Shown here in pieces: positions 1-6,384 of a stretch of DNA of 8,319 bases; position 1 is the stretch's first letter; each line of letters opens with the position of its first letter. The notes under the pieces were generated by a model. That model was not told where the DNA came from and searched no databases. It saw nothing but the letters and a program-made list of their open reading frames with translations. Location of the stretch: the NCBI GenBank assembly GCA_024279575.1, contig JAJRRJ010000023.1, forward strand, positions 1 to 8,319, written 5' to 3'. The position numbers and the translations under genes are program-made. The DNA is from Alphaproteobacteria bacterium (GTDB taxonomy: Bacteria; Pseudomonadota; Alphaproteobacteria; Rhizobiales; Devosiaceae).

Positions 1-746
1 ACCAGATTAATTTCAACAACCGTCAACTTGTACGTGCAGTCAGGCTATTGCAGGCCAATGGACAAACAAACTGGGCGGAAAGGCTTATCGGGCGGCTGAT
101 TTATCAGGTTTCCACTCCGGGTGAAATGCTGTGAACGGCGCGATTGGCACAGGAAATCAATTCCCATAATCTGGCGATTTTGATGGCCAGTGTGGCCGAC
201 AGAAAGGGCATTGCACTGGATTTGTTTAATTACCCCCGAGACGGCATCCCGCAAAATGCACGGTTGGCCAGCGTCGATCTGGCCGCAGTTTATGCGGTGG
301 CACGCCAGGAAAGTCTATTTGATGTGGATGCCATTTCACGGGTGGGTGCCAGAGGTGTTATGCAACTGATGCCGGCAACGGCAAAGGAAACCGCCGACTT
401 TATCGGGGTATCCTATTCCCCCAGCAGGCTTCTCACTGATGCCGGATATAATGCGTTGCTTGGCTCAACCTATCTCTCGCGGCAGCTTACCCGATTTGAT
501 GGCTCGCTGATTATGGCGGCGGCGGCCTATAACGGGGGGGGCGGTAACGTCAATAAATGGATACGTACCTTTGGCAATCCAACAAGTTCCAGTGTGGACC
601 CGGTCGTGTGGATTGAGCAAATCCCGTTTGAAGAAACCCGCAAATATGTGCAAAGGGTGTTGGCGAACTATATGCTTTATCGCGAAAGACTGGGCCATGC
701 TGACATAACAATCGCACAAGCCCTGCGACGCATTGGCACACCTTGA
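1..746 (+). pseudogene. slt: Soluble lytic murein transglycosylase, 3' part, interrupted by an in-frame stop
   Basis: The family cleaves the MurNAc-GlcNAc bond of peptidoglycan in the periplasm, forming 1,6-anhydro-MurNAc. The reading frame enters from the left (first full codon at 3), covers the end of the helical superhelix domain, meets TGA at 132-134, and continues open to the TGA at 744-746. Recalled rhizobial Slt sequences align without a gap through the stop: STPGEML before it and TARLAQE after it match their DPGQIAL.LADLAER region. The SLT catalytic domain downstream looks intact. It has ARQES with the catalytic Glu at codon 309-311, then SRVGARGVMQLMPATAK, AAAYNGGGGNVNKW (usual form AYNAGPG) and ETRKYVQRVLANYMLY. 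The only nearby restart is TTG at 144, with no Shine-Dalgarno and no signal peptide, so a restarted product would not be exported. I therefore call it a pseudogene, or a sequencing error. The catalytic domain assignment is secure; the broken state depends on one base. Confidence 0.8.
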
Positions 747-794
747 TCGGATTAGGTATGAATTGGGTTGAATTCTTTGCGTTGGTTGATAAGC

Positions 795-1754
795 ATGTTC
801 CCCATGTCAAGGCGCACCTTTCCCCCCGATAATTACGAGCCTTTTTCGGGGTTGCCCATCCGTGAGATTGTTGGGGCGGACGGGCGGCAAAAACTTGCAG
901 TTCACATCGCCGGTCGCCTTGATGACCAACGGGTTCCGCTCATTTGCATTGCAGATTATTGCCGCAATATGGCCGACTATCGCAGTTTTGTACCCCTGTT
1001 TCACCATCAGCTGGAAAATGATTGGCCGGTCATTCTTGTTGACCTTGCCGGACACGGACGTTCTGCAAGCAGAAAAAATCCCAACCACTATTCAACGACC
1101 AATGATGCAAAAGATCTGGGGACTGTTTGCGCCGCCCTTGGAATTGAGCGTGCGATTTTTTTTGGTCAGGGTTATGGGGGGCGGGTCATTATGTCCCTTG
1201 GGGGGCAAAGTGCGCATTTGATTGCTGGAAGCCTGCTCATGGATTGCGCCCCGGTCATTCATGCGCCCAGCTTGGTGCGCCTGCGCGACAACCTCACCCT
1301 TATCAGTCAGATGCGGGGCAAAAAGCAATTTGGCACTATCGCGCATCAAGCCTTTGGAAAATCATATCCCGGCATTACGGACAAGGAACTTGATCAGATC
1401 ATTTCGCGCACTTTTTTCTGGTCCAGGTCGGGGCGCGTCAAACCTTTGTTTGACATTACCCTGATCACGAGGCTTGCCAGCGTAAAATTTGATGATCTTT
1501 ACCAGGCCCAGTGGTCGCTGTTTAATATGCTCTCCCATGCGCCGCTTATGCTCATACGGACGCAGTTGAGCGATCAGCTGACACGCACCATTTTTGAAAA
1601 AATGGGCAATTTGCGCACGGATGCAATTGAAGGGGTTATAGCAGGTCAGGGATCCCCTGCCCTTCTGGAAGGCAGTGATGAGGTAGGCGCGATTTCAGAT
1701 TTCGTGCGCCATGCAAGTCGCCATGCCGGGTGTGACCCGATTGTCGCCGGGTGA
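795..1754 (+). CDS. Alpha/beta-hydrolase fold protein lacking key catalytic residues
   Basis: The fold is recognised from the strand/turn LVDLAGHGRSAS, the helix IERAIFFGQGYGGRV at the nucleophile elbow, the following AGSLLMDCAPVIHAPSL, and the late segment PLMLIRTQLSDQL. The nucleophile elbow normally reads G-x-S-x-G, but here it is GQGYGG, with Gly (GGT at 1170-1172) in place of Ser. The late GQGH motif that supplies the catalytic His reads GQGSPALL, with Ser (TCC at 1653-1655). The acid, Asp in LSDQL (codon 1572-1574), remains. The usual oxyanion-hole Gly segment after strand 3 reads CIADYCRN and is also atypical. The protein is cytosolic, with no signal peptide, and its substrate is unknown. 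It lies 48 bp after the transglycosylase gene. The start is uncertain: ATG at 795 or 804 and TTG at 768 all lack a Shine-Dalgarno. I infer a pseudoenzyme or a decaying gene. Confidence 0.75.
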   Translation: MFPMSRRTFPPDNYEPFSGLPIREIVGADGRQKLAVHIAGRLDDQRVPLICIADYCRNMADYRSFVPLFHHQLENDWPVILVDLAGHGRSASRKNPNHYSTTNDAKDLGTVCAALGIERAIFFGQGYGGRVIMSLGGQSAHLIAGSLLMDCAPVIHAPSLVRLRDNLTLISQMRGKKQFGTIAHQAFGKSYPGITDKELDQIISRTFFWSRSGRVKPLFDITLITRLASVKFDDLYQAQWSLFNMLSHAPLMLIRTQLSDQLTRTIFEKMGNLRTDAIEGVIAGQGSPALLEGSDEVGAISDFVRHASRHAGCDPIVAG

Positions 1755-1821
1755 TTTGAGTGTGGGCGGCAATATTCAAGCCTGCGGAATTATCAAAAAC
1801 CCATAAGAAATATCAAAGAGA
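1755..1821. other. Short convergent intergenic region without an obvious terminator
   Basis: These 67 bases separate the 3' ends of the plus-strand hydrolase gene and the minus-strand HhH gene. I find no stable inverted repeat followed by a T-tract on either strand, only a TATCAAA direct repeat. Transcripts from the two sides may therefore overlap, or termination may be rho-dependent. Confidence 0.4.
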
Positions 1822-2418
1822 TCAGTCTTTCAGTTCTTCAGCCTGAGATATCCACTTATCCCGGTCTATGCGTCCCTTGAACGAAAGATAGTCATCCACC
1901 CAATCAATCTCGGTACGGGTCCATTGGGCAATTTGGTCAAAATGATAAATGCCCAAACCGTTCAATGTGCTTTCCAGCTTGGGACCAACGCCTTTGATCT
2001 TTTTCAGGTCATCGGCTTTTCCATCCCGTGGCGCGCTCAATGCGTCGGGTTTCTGGGTGGCTGTTGCCGATTTTTCGTCTGGAACCGCTGCAAGCGCGGG
2101 TTTATGCTGTTTTGGTTTTCCGGGGGTGCCGGGCTTTTCAGAGGTGTCAGATGGTTGCGTTTTTAAGGGAATTGAGGGCGCTGCCGGAGCTGTATCCTGA
2201 GCAACTGTTTTTGGCTTTTTGGCTGTTGATACGGCCGTCATTGGGGTGCCCACTGCTTTGGAGCCCTGAATTGAATCTGTCCCCTTCCCCTCAGCGCCAT
2301 CAGTTACCTGGTTTGGTTTGAAAATTTTTGCCCGCAACACCCAGCCAATAACACAGCCGACCAGAAAGAAAATCAGCAGTAAAAGTGCCGCTTCGATAAT
2401 ATGGGGAATGTTTGACAT
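1822..2418 (-). CDS. Membrane-anchored protein with C-terminal helix-hairpin-helix (COG3743-like) domain
   Basis: This 198-residue protein has three parts. Residues 8-28 form one hydrophobic membrane helix ending in VGCVIGWVLRAK. Residues about 35-132 are a low-complexity linker rich in Pro, Lys, Ala and Thr. Residues 135-198 form a compact domain with the HhH signature IKGVGPKLESTLNGLGI (141-157), then IYHFDQIAQWT and DYLSFKGRIDRDKWI. The C-terminal block matches my recollection of COG3743 (predicted flap-endonuclease-like H3TH domain), which is widespread in alphaproteobacteria and often of unknown role. No nuclease active-site residues are evident, so nucleic-acid or protein binding is the safer reading. 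Positive residues after the helix (RAKIFK) suggest the C-terminal part is cytosolic. It is the last gene of the minus-strand operon, 21 bp after the small membrane gene, with AAGGAA ahead of the ATG. The domain call is good; the function is unknown. Confidence 0.8.
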   Translation of the reverse strand: MSNIPHIIEAALLLLIFFLVGCVIGWVLRAKIFKPNQVTDGAEGKGTDSIQGSKAVGTPMTAVSTAKKPKTVAQDTAPAAPSIPLKTQPSDTSEKPGTPGKPKQHKPALAAVPDEKSATATQKPDALSAPRDGKADDLKKIKGVGPKLESTLNGLGIYHFDQIAQWTRTEIDWVDDYLSFKGRIDRDKWISQAEELKD

Positions 2419-2439
2419 CCGGATTTCCTTTATTGCTGA

Positions 2440-2580
2440 CTAATTCGATGTGTCGGCATCTGTGGTTGCTGCTACCCAGCCCGTAAAAGCGCCAACAATC
2501 AGCGCCCCAAGCAAAAACACCCAATAGGTATCAACAAGCAAAGCGAGGGTGTCAAAAAACCCGGTAAAGTTAAACAGCAT
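2440..2580 (-). CDS. Small single-pass membrane protein, 46 residues
   Basis: This short minus-strand frame runs from ATG at 2580 to TAG at 2440 and fills the gap between the OmpA and HhH genes. GGAG lies 7 bases ahead of the ATG. The product starts MLFNFTGFFDTLALLVD, has a hydrophobic stretch at about residues 19-38 (YWVFLLGALIVGAFTGWVAA), and ends in a short polar, acidic tail (TTDADTSN). It has no cleavable signal and no cysteine. Spacing of 40 bp to ompA and 21 bp to the HhH gene supports co-transcription. The membrane segment ends in VGAFTGWVAA, similar to VGCVIGWVLR in the next gene's helix. I do not recognise a named family. A partner or assembly role with its two neighbours is inference only. 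The correctly placed start, Shine-Dalgarno and tight packing make it a credible gene despite its length. Confidence 0.7.
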   Translation of the reverse strand: MLFNFTGFFDTLALLVDTYWVFLLGALIVGAFTGWVAATTDADTSN

Positions 2581-2620
2581 TTGTTGCTCCAATCATTTTC
2601 CGCCCTGCAATTTTCTCAAT

Positions 2621-3970
2621 TTACTCGTCCCCAAGCTCAAACACAATACGGCGATTCAGGGCTTTTCCGGCACGCGTATCGTTTGTGGCAACGGGCAGTG
2701 TTTCTCCATAGCCCACGGCGTAAAGCCGGCTATCATCAACCCCCGCCTCAATCAAAGCAACGACCACAGCTTCGGCGCGCGCAACGGACAGGGCCATATT
2801 ATCTTCAGCCGGGCCATCGGAATCAGTGTGGCCTGAAACATAAATTGGCGATTGTTCACATCGGTTCAGACTTACTGCCAGTTCAACAATGTTTCTAACT
2901 GATTCAGCAGTCAGTTGAGCGCTTGCAGGTGCAAACAATATGGTTTTGCTTTCAGTAAACCGGGCGATAGAAAGCTTGCAAATTTCCATGGCCGGAACCG
3001 TTACGATGTCGAGGACCCAGTCTTCCCCCCCCTCCCAAGTCAGCACAGATTGGCGCGCGGAATTTCCAATTTGCTCATCCAGTGCATCTCCAACCAATGT
3101 CCATTGGCCATTTTGGAAAGACAACAGGCCGGAACGAAGTTGTTCCAGCGCTTTTAGACCGGTAATGACATTGATACGGAAGTTTTTGGGGGCATCGGAC
3201 ATAATCTCAATGGAGTCCGTTGATGCATCACCAGCAATTTGGCTCACATAATTGGCAAACGCCTGCGCCGGTAAATTCCCCGACAGTGTCGTCAGGGTGC
3301 CATCTGTACGCAACGCATCAAACCGGTAGGCCGAATTATCAGCCAATTCAACTGGTTCAACTGGTTCAGCGGCTTCAGGAATGGCAGGTTGCTTTTCTTT
3401 TGCTATTTCATCCGTACCTGTTTCGTCTTCGGATATGACAGGTTCTTCAGGCATATCTGAAGCAGCGACCTGTATTGCATCCTCCTGAACGGGGATTGGC
3501 GCGGGCGCGACTTCAATTTCAATAACCCAATCGCCGGTGTCTACAGCGCGGGTCAATACCGCAAGAATATTGTCCTTTTCTTCAGAACTTTGCGCCAGGC
3601 CCCCAATTGTCCAGATACCATCGGCAAATTGAAAATTGCCGGAATTCAGTTTTTTCAGGGCATCCAGCCCGGCAATGGACGAGGAAATGAATGTTTCGGG
3701 GGCACCACGTCCAATAACAAGGTTCTCAACTCCCCCCTCTCCGGCGCGAATAAGGAGAAAGCGTTGCAGGGATTCGCTGGGTACTGATCCGCTCAAAGCA
3801 ATCATGCCATCTGTATTTTGAGCCCGCCATGAAAAATCATAGGACCCGGCAATACTGGACTGTGTCTGGCTTTCATCTGCCTGAGAGTGGGCTGGAAGGG
3901 TGCCGAGCAGACCAAAAGACAACGAGACCAGAACAGCCGCAGCCGCTTTAAAATGATAGGAAACACTCAT
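2621..3970 (-). CDS. OmpA-family peptidoglycan-binding envelope protein with two tandem N-terminal repeats
   Basis: This 449-residue protein is exported: a signal peptide covers about residues 1-30 (AAAAVLVSLSFGLLGTLPAHSQ). Two homologous repeats follow, residues about 44-157 and 215-327. Each opens with Y-x-F, then LSG.(V/L)P, AP..F, I.GL.AL..L.SG, G.WT and DWV.(E/D)I. They resemble the BON-like units I recall from rhizobial OmpA proteins. An acidic, Pro-rich linker (158-212) separates them. Residues 333-448 are the OmpA C-terminal domain. It has the ligand pair Asp383 (in SGHTD) and Arg398 (in LSVAR), 15 residues apart as in characterised OmpA domains that bind diaminopimelate, plus the terminal LNRRIVFEL. 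Cys331 and Cys371 could form a disulfide. I chose the ATG at 3970 because the signal peptide begins there; the TTG at 4033 only adds an unlikely tail. The Shine-Dalgarno (GGACGG) is weak. It is the first gene of a three-gene minus-strand operon and probably anchors the outer envelope to the cell wall. Confidence 0.88.
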   Translation of the reverse strand: MSVSYHFKAAAAVLVSLSFGLLGTLPAHSQADESQTQSSIAGSYDFSWRAQNTDGMIALSGSVPSESLQRFLLIRAGEGGVENLVIGRGAPETFISSSIAGLDALKKLNSGNFQFADGIWTIGGLAQSSEEKDNILAVLTRAVDTGDWVIEIEVAPAPIPVQEDAIQVAASDMPEEPVISEDETGTDEIAKEKQPAIPEAAEPVEPVELADNSAYRFDALRTDGTLTTLSGNLPAQAFANYVSQIAGDASTDSIEIMSDAPKNFRINVITGLKALEQLRSGLLSFQNGQWTLVGDALDEQIGNSARQSVLTWEGGEDWVLDIVTVPAMEICKLSIARFTESKTILFAPASAQLTAESVRNIVELAVSLNRCEQSPIYVSGHTDSDGPAEDNMALSVARAEAVVVALIEAGVDDSRLYAVGYGETLPVATNDTRAGKALNRRIVFELGDE

Positions 3971-4058
3971 GTGAAAGGCCGTCCGTTTGTTTTTTGAATC
4001 AGTGCTGGTGCAACAGGTTACCCTATTCAGCAAGAATTAAAACAGGTCGGACAGGAAA

Positions 4059-4205
4059 ATGATGCGTTTAGATAAGGGGATATCAAAAATTGCGCGCAGT
4101 TTGAGCAAAACACCAGGTGTTAGTGAAGTACAGGAAGATTATCATTGGCGCATAAGAAAAGGCCCGGACAAAATCCGGGCCTTTCCACTTGAAATAAACC
4201 TATAG
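4059..4205 (+). CDS. Possible small ORF, 48 codons, unknown product
   Basis: An ATG-ATG start at 4059, preceded by ACAGGAAA as a plausible Shine-Dalgarno, opens a 48-codon frame ending at TAG 4203-4205. The product would be basic and soluble, beginning MMRLDKGISKIARSLSK, with no membrane segment and no motif I know. Its last third reads through the inverted repeat that serves as the porin terminator on the other strand, so those codons are constrained for another reason. It also ends just before the porin stop codon. It is divergent from the OmpA operon. A chance frame is at least as likely as a gene. Confidence 0.22.
   Translation: MMRLDKGISKIARSLSKTPGVSEVQEDYHWRIRKGPDKIRAFPLEINL
4152..4184 (-). 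terminator. Rho-independent terminator of the porin gene
   Basis: A perfect 11-bp stem (4174-4184 with 4158-4168; minus strand AAAGGCCCGGA / TCCGGGCCTTT) with a 5-base loop lies 25 bases after the porin stop. On the minus strand it is followed by TTTTCTTATG. The stem is GC-rich with flanking A/T, and could also work weakly on the plus strand. Confidence 0.85.
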
Positions 4206-4208
4206 GGT

Positions 4209-5459
4209 TTACTCGAAGTCTTTTGCAGCTTTGAACTCAACAGAGTACGCGCCGTTAGCGTAGTACTTGCCTTCAACGGAAGAAGTAAATCCACCGCCTG
4301 GTGCCCAAGCAACTTTACCTGCGCCGTAGAATACGTCATCAGGAGTTGTGTTTTCGGACCAGATGCCAACTTCACCAGTAAGTGTGATGGTTTCAGTAAC
4401 ATCAGCAACCAACTGAACAGCGGCCTGATAGCCTTCTGTGTTTGCAACTGTTGTATCTGTATCAAACCAGCTGAAGCCAGCATTGATTGTAACACCTTCG
4501 GTAACATCAGCAGAAGCAGAAACGCCGAAGCCGAATTCGTTAGTGGAAGTGCCTTCAACAGACGCAGCCAGTGTGAACATATCGAATGTTGCAGAAGCAG
4601 TACCCAATGCGTTCCAGTAGCTGTTGCTGTCAAATGCAACTGCACCACCGATTGTGAACATGTCCATAGTAGCTGTGATGCCAGTATGAATTTCCCAAGT
4701 GGAGATTGCACCAGTCAGGATGTCGTCAGCAGCAACAGTTACGTGCGCGTCTACACCGTTACCGGAATATGCAAGCACACCAACAGCTGAACCAAGACCA
4801 CCAAGATCTTCAAGACCACCGGCTACGGAAACACCGTTGCCAAGATCAGAAGTAACCTGGATCACGTGACCACCAGTAGAAGTCTGGGCCAAAGCGCGAA
4901 CGCCGGTATCAACCCAGTTTGAATGGAACAGGCCGAGCCAGTTCAAAGGTTTGTCGTCGCCCCAGTTGGCGATTGAACCTTTAAGACCAGCCATAAGAAC
5001 TGTTGTATCACCAATGGATACATAAGCTTCTTCAACGCGGAAACGATCAAGCGAAGCGTTCAGTGTTTCGTTGTTATAGTCATAATCCTGATCAAAATCG
5101 AGCTTGATTGTTGCAGAAGCAGGACCGAAAGAACTGTCGGCAGTACCAACAAACTTCAACCATGCATCAACATTGCTGTCCCAGTCATTGTTAACTGTAG
5201 TCAGGACCACAAAGTCATCATCGGGGATGGTTGCATCGCCGAAAGCCTGGGAACCATTATAGTCACCAAACTTGAAGCTGTAAGCAACGCCGCCAGTGAT
5301 GGACAGGCAGTTTGTGTCGGAAGAAATTGTCAGACCGGAAATGCCCAGTGCATCACAAACGTCCAAAGAAGTAAGAACGGTGCCCAGATCAGCAGCCATT
5401 GCAGCAGTCGAAAGACCAGCAGCAGCTACAGAACCGAGGATAAGGCTCTTGATTTTCAT
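4209..5459 (-). CDS. Outer-membrane general porin, Porin_2 (RopA/Omp2b) type
   Basis: This 416-residue beta-barrel protein forms diffusion channels in the outer membrane. Residues 1-22 are a signal peptide (LILGSVAAAGLSTAAMA) cut before ADL. The mature start has the paired cysteines typical of rhizobial porins: Cys35 in DVCDALG and Cys51 in TNCLSITGGVAY. The first strand follows (GGVAYSFKFGDY). The rest alternates hydrophobic and polar residues with many Gly, Asp, Asn and Thr, as in barrel strands and loops. RVEEAYVSIGDTTVLMAGLKGS (residues 141-162) is the conserved region leading into the pore loop; IANWGDDKPLNWLG follows. The length fits the family. A strong Shine-Dalgarno (GGAGGTC, complement of 5464-5470) and codon use more uniform than in neighbouring genes suggest high expression. 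Oddly, the chain ends KDFE, so Phe is next to last instead of the usual final aromatic residue. It is transcribed alone, with its own terminator. Confidence 0.9.
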   Translation of the reverse strand: MKIKSLILGSVAAAGLSTAAMAADLGTVLTSLDVCDALGISGLTISSDTNCLSITGGVAYSFKFGDYNGSQAFGDATIPDDDFVVLTTVNNDWDSNVDAWLKFVGTADSSFGPASATIKLDFDQDYDYNNETLNASLDRFRVEEAYVSIGDTTVLMAGLKGSIANWGDDKPLNWLGLFHSNWVDTGVRALAQTSTGGHVIQVTSDLGNGVSVAGGLEDLGGLGSAVGVLAYSGNGVDAHVTVAADDILTGAISTWEIHTGITATMDMFTIGGAVAFDSNSYWNALGTASATFDMFTLAASVEGTSTNEFGFGVSASADVTEGVTINAGFSWFDTDTTVANTEGYQAAVQLVADVTETITLTGEVGIWSENTTPDDVFYGAGKVAWAPGGGFTSSVEGKYYANGAYSVEFKAAKDFE

Positions 5460-5490
5460 AGTTGACCTCCAAAGTCATCTTATTAAAATT

Positions 5491-5506
5491 GCCGGAGAAT
5501 TCCGGC
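5491..5506 (-). promoter_or_regulatory. Hairpin in the porin mRNA leader
   Basis: GCCGGA / TCCGGC form a perfect 6-bp stem with a 4-base loop, about 30 bases ahead of the porin ATG and 20 bases ahead of its Shine-Dalgarno. Highly expressed porin mRNAs often carry leader structures that affect stability or small-RNA pairing. The role here is inferred. Confidence 0.4.
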
Positions 5507-5903
5507 GGTGATCGAAACGCGAACAAACTCAGTTGGTTCTAAATTTTGTGCACGCAGCGATCTGATAAACGATCCCATGCATGGATTCGCAAGAACGAAC
5601 ATACGGATCAAAACTTATGGCGCAACACCCAAAACGTGAATCCGGGGATAGTTTAATCGGTTGGTGGCCAGTTGTTGCAGATTTGACACATATCCGGTTA
5701 CGAAGCCTTAACAATCATTAACAAAGCACTAGCAGTCCCCGCTGCGGCCGTCATTTTCTGCATTCGTTTTGTGCGTGCATACCCTAAATCAGTAATCAAC
5801 AGCGCTACAAACGCCGAAAACCCGGCATTTGCAGCAAAATGGAATCAGCAAGGATAGTTTTCTTAGTTTTGAGGAGGGGCTTAATTGGTCGGGGGCGGGG
5901 ATA

Positions 5904-5933
5904 TTGACAAAATTTTTCTGCAGGTCGCAAATA
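5904..5933 (+). promoter_or_regulatory. Candidate promoter of the small secreted-protein gene
   Basis: A perfect -35 hexamer TTGACA (5904-5909) is followed 18 bases later by CAAATA (5928-5933), a partial match to a -10. The pair sits about 35 bases ahead of the ATG at 5968. The -35 is convincing; the -10 is weak. Confidence 0.4.
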
Positions 5934-5967
5934 CAGTTGCCCAATATTGAGGATTCAGAGGAAAACA

Positions 5968-6384
5968 ATGCATAAATTGAAAAAAGGCAGCAAATTACTC
6001 ATTCTGCTTACACTCCCCGCAATGATACTCCCTGTGACACTTCCTTCTGTGTTATTCCCTTCTGTGGCACTGGCGCAATTTCAGGCTTCTGAAGCAAAAG
6101 TGTTCGTTGACTGGCCCGATTTGCAAGTCGGGCGGGAACCCGGGTCACAATCCGAAGCCAAAGTTTACGCTGTTATTGATCACCCGATCGCCCTTTATAC
6201 TATATTGGAAAACAACAGATATGGACCGGCGCTTCTGGGGACTTTTCAATGCAACAGGGAATTCACGGTGCTGAAAAGCACCAGCAACGGGTATTTTGAT
6301 ATCTTGTGCGTGGATGAAAATATATTTGAAGAAAAGACCAGTTCAGTTTTACGGTTTGGCGCAAACGGTACATATGGAAATTAA
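5968..6384 (+). CDS. Small exported protein of unknown function
   Basis: This 138-residue protein has a basic N-terminus (MHKLKKGSK), a long hydrophobic stretch, and a likely signal-peptidase site after PSVALA (36/37), leaving about 102 mature residues. The ATG at 5968 is preceded by AGAGGA at good spacing; an in-frame TTG at 5947 is upstream but has no comparable site. The mature chain has two cysteines (95 in TFQCNRE, 114 in DILCVDE) that could pair in the periplasm, and a short repeat SEAKVF (41-46) / SEAKVY (62-67). The segment around ALLGTFQCNREFTVLKSTSN then GYFDIL resembles the spacing of bacterial SH3-like domains (turn, G-T, V-L, N-G-aromatic), but this is a weak resemblance. I do not recognise a named family. 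It stands alone, divergent from the porin and about 350 bp before ugpB. Confidence 0.72.
   Translation: MHKLKKGSKLLILLTLPAMILPVTLPSVLFPSVALAQFQASEAKVFVDWPDLQVGREPGSQSEAKVYAVIDHPIALYTILENNRYGPALLGTFQCNREFTVLKSTSNGYFDILCVDENIFEEKTSSVLRFGANGTYGN

Larger units (their letters stand above)
5460..5967. promoter_or_regulatory. Divergent intergenic region between the porin and a secreted-protein gene
   Basis: About 500 bp without a convincing gene. It must carry the porin promoter (minus strand) and that of the downstream plus-strand gene. Visible elements are the porin leader hairpin (5491-5506), a 10-bp palindrome CCATGCATGG (5575-5584), two plus-strand TTGACA hexamers (5683-5688 and 5904-5909), and G-rich DNA at 5876-5900. 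I could not fix a minus-strand -35/-10 pair. Confidence 0.5.

Noticed and set aside
132..134. TGA recoded as an amino acid in this organism
   Set aside because: TGA ends other intact genes in the window (744-746, 1752-1754, and 1822-1824 on the minus strand), so a reassigned code is not supported.
862..1221. Plus-strand 119-codon frame inside the hydrolase gene
   Set aside because: It lies wholly within the hydrolase reading frame region; the hydrolase motifs are in the other frame.
2300..2524. Minus-strand 74-codon frame overlapping the small membrane gene and the HhH gene start
   Set aside because: It conflicts with two better-supported genes that have Shine-Dalgarno sites and a membrane helix, and its sequence is low in plausible structure.
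4142..4711. Minus-strand frame of 189 codons overlapping the porin
   Set aside because: It is a shadow of the porin in another frame: Leu/Ser/Gln-rich, without domain features, and it crosses the terminator.
5529..5714. Minus-strand 61-codon frame in the porin upstream region
   Set aside because: Cys/Arg-rich with no motif or Shine-Dalgarno that I can see; it probably lies in the porin promoter DNA.
5876..5950. G-rich stretch (5876-5900) as a quadruplex, or GAGGAGGGG with TTG 5885 as a 21-codon leader peptide
   Set aside because: Only three clear G runs, so no canonical four-run quadruplex; the leader frame would contain the likely -35 box and uses a TTG start.
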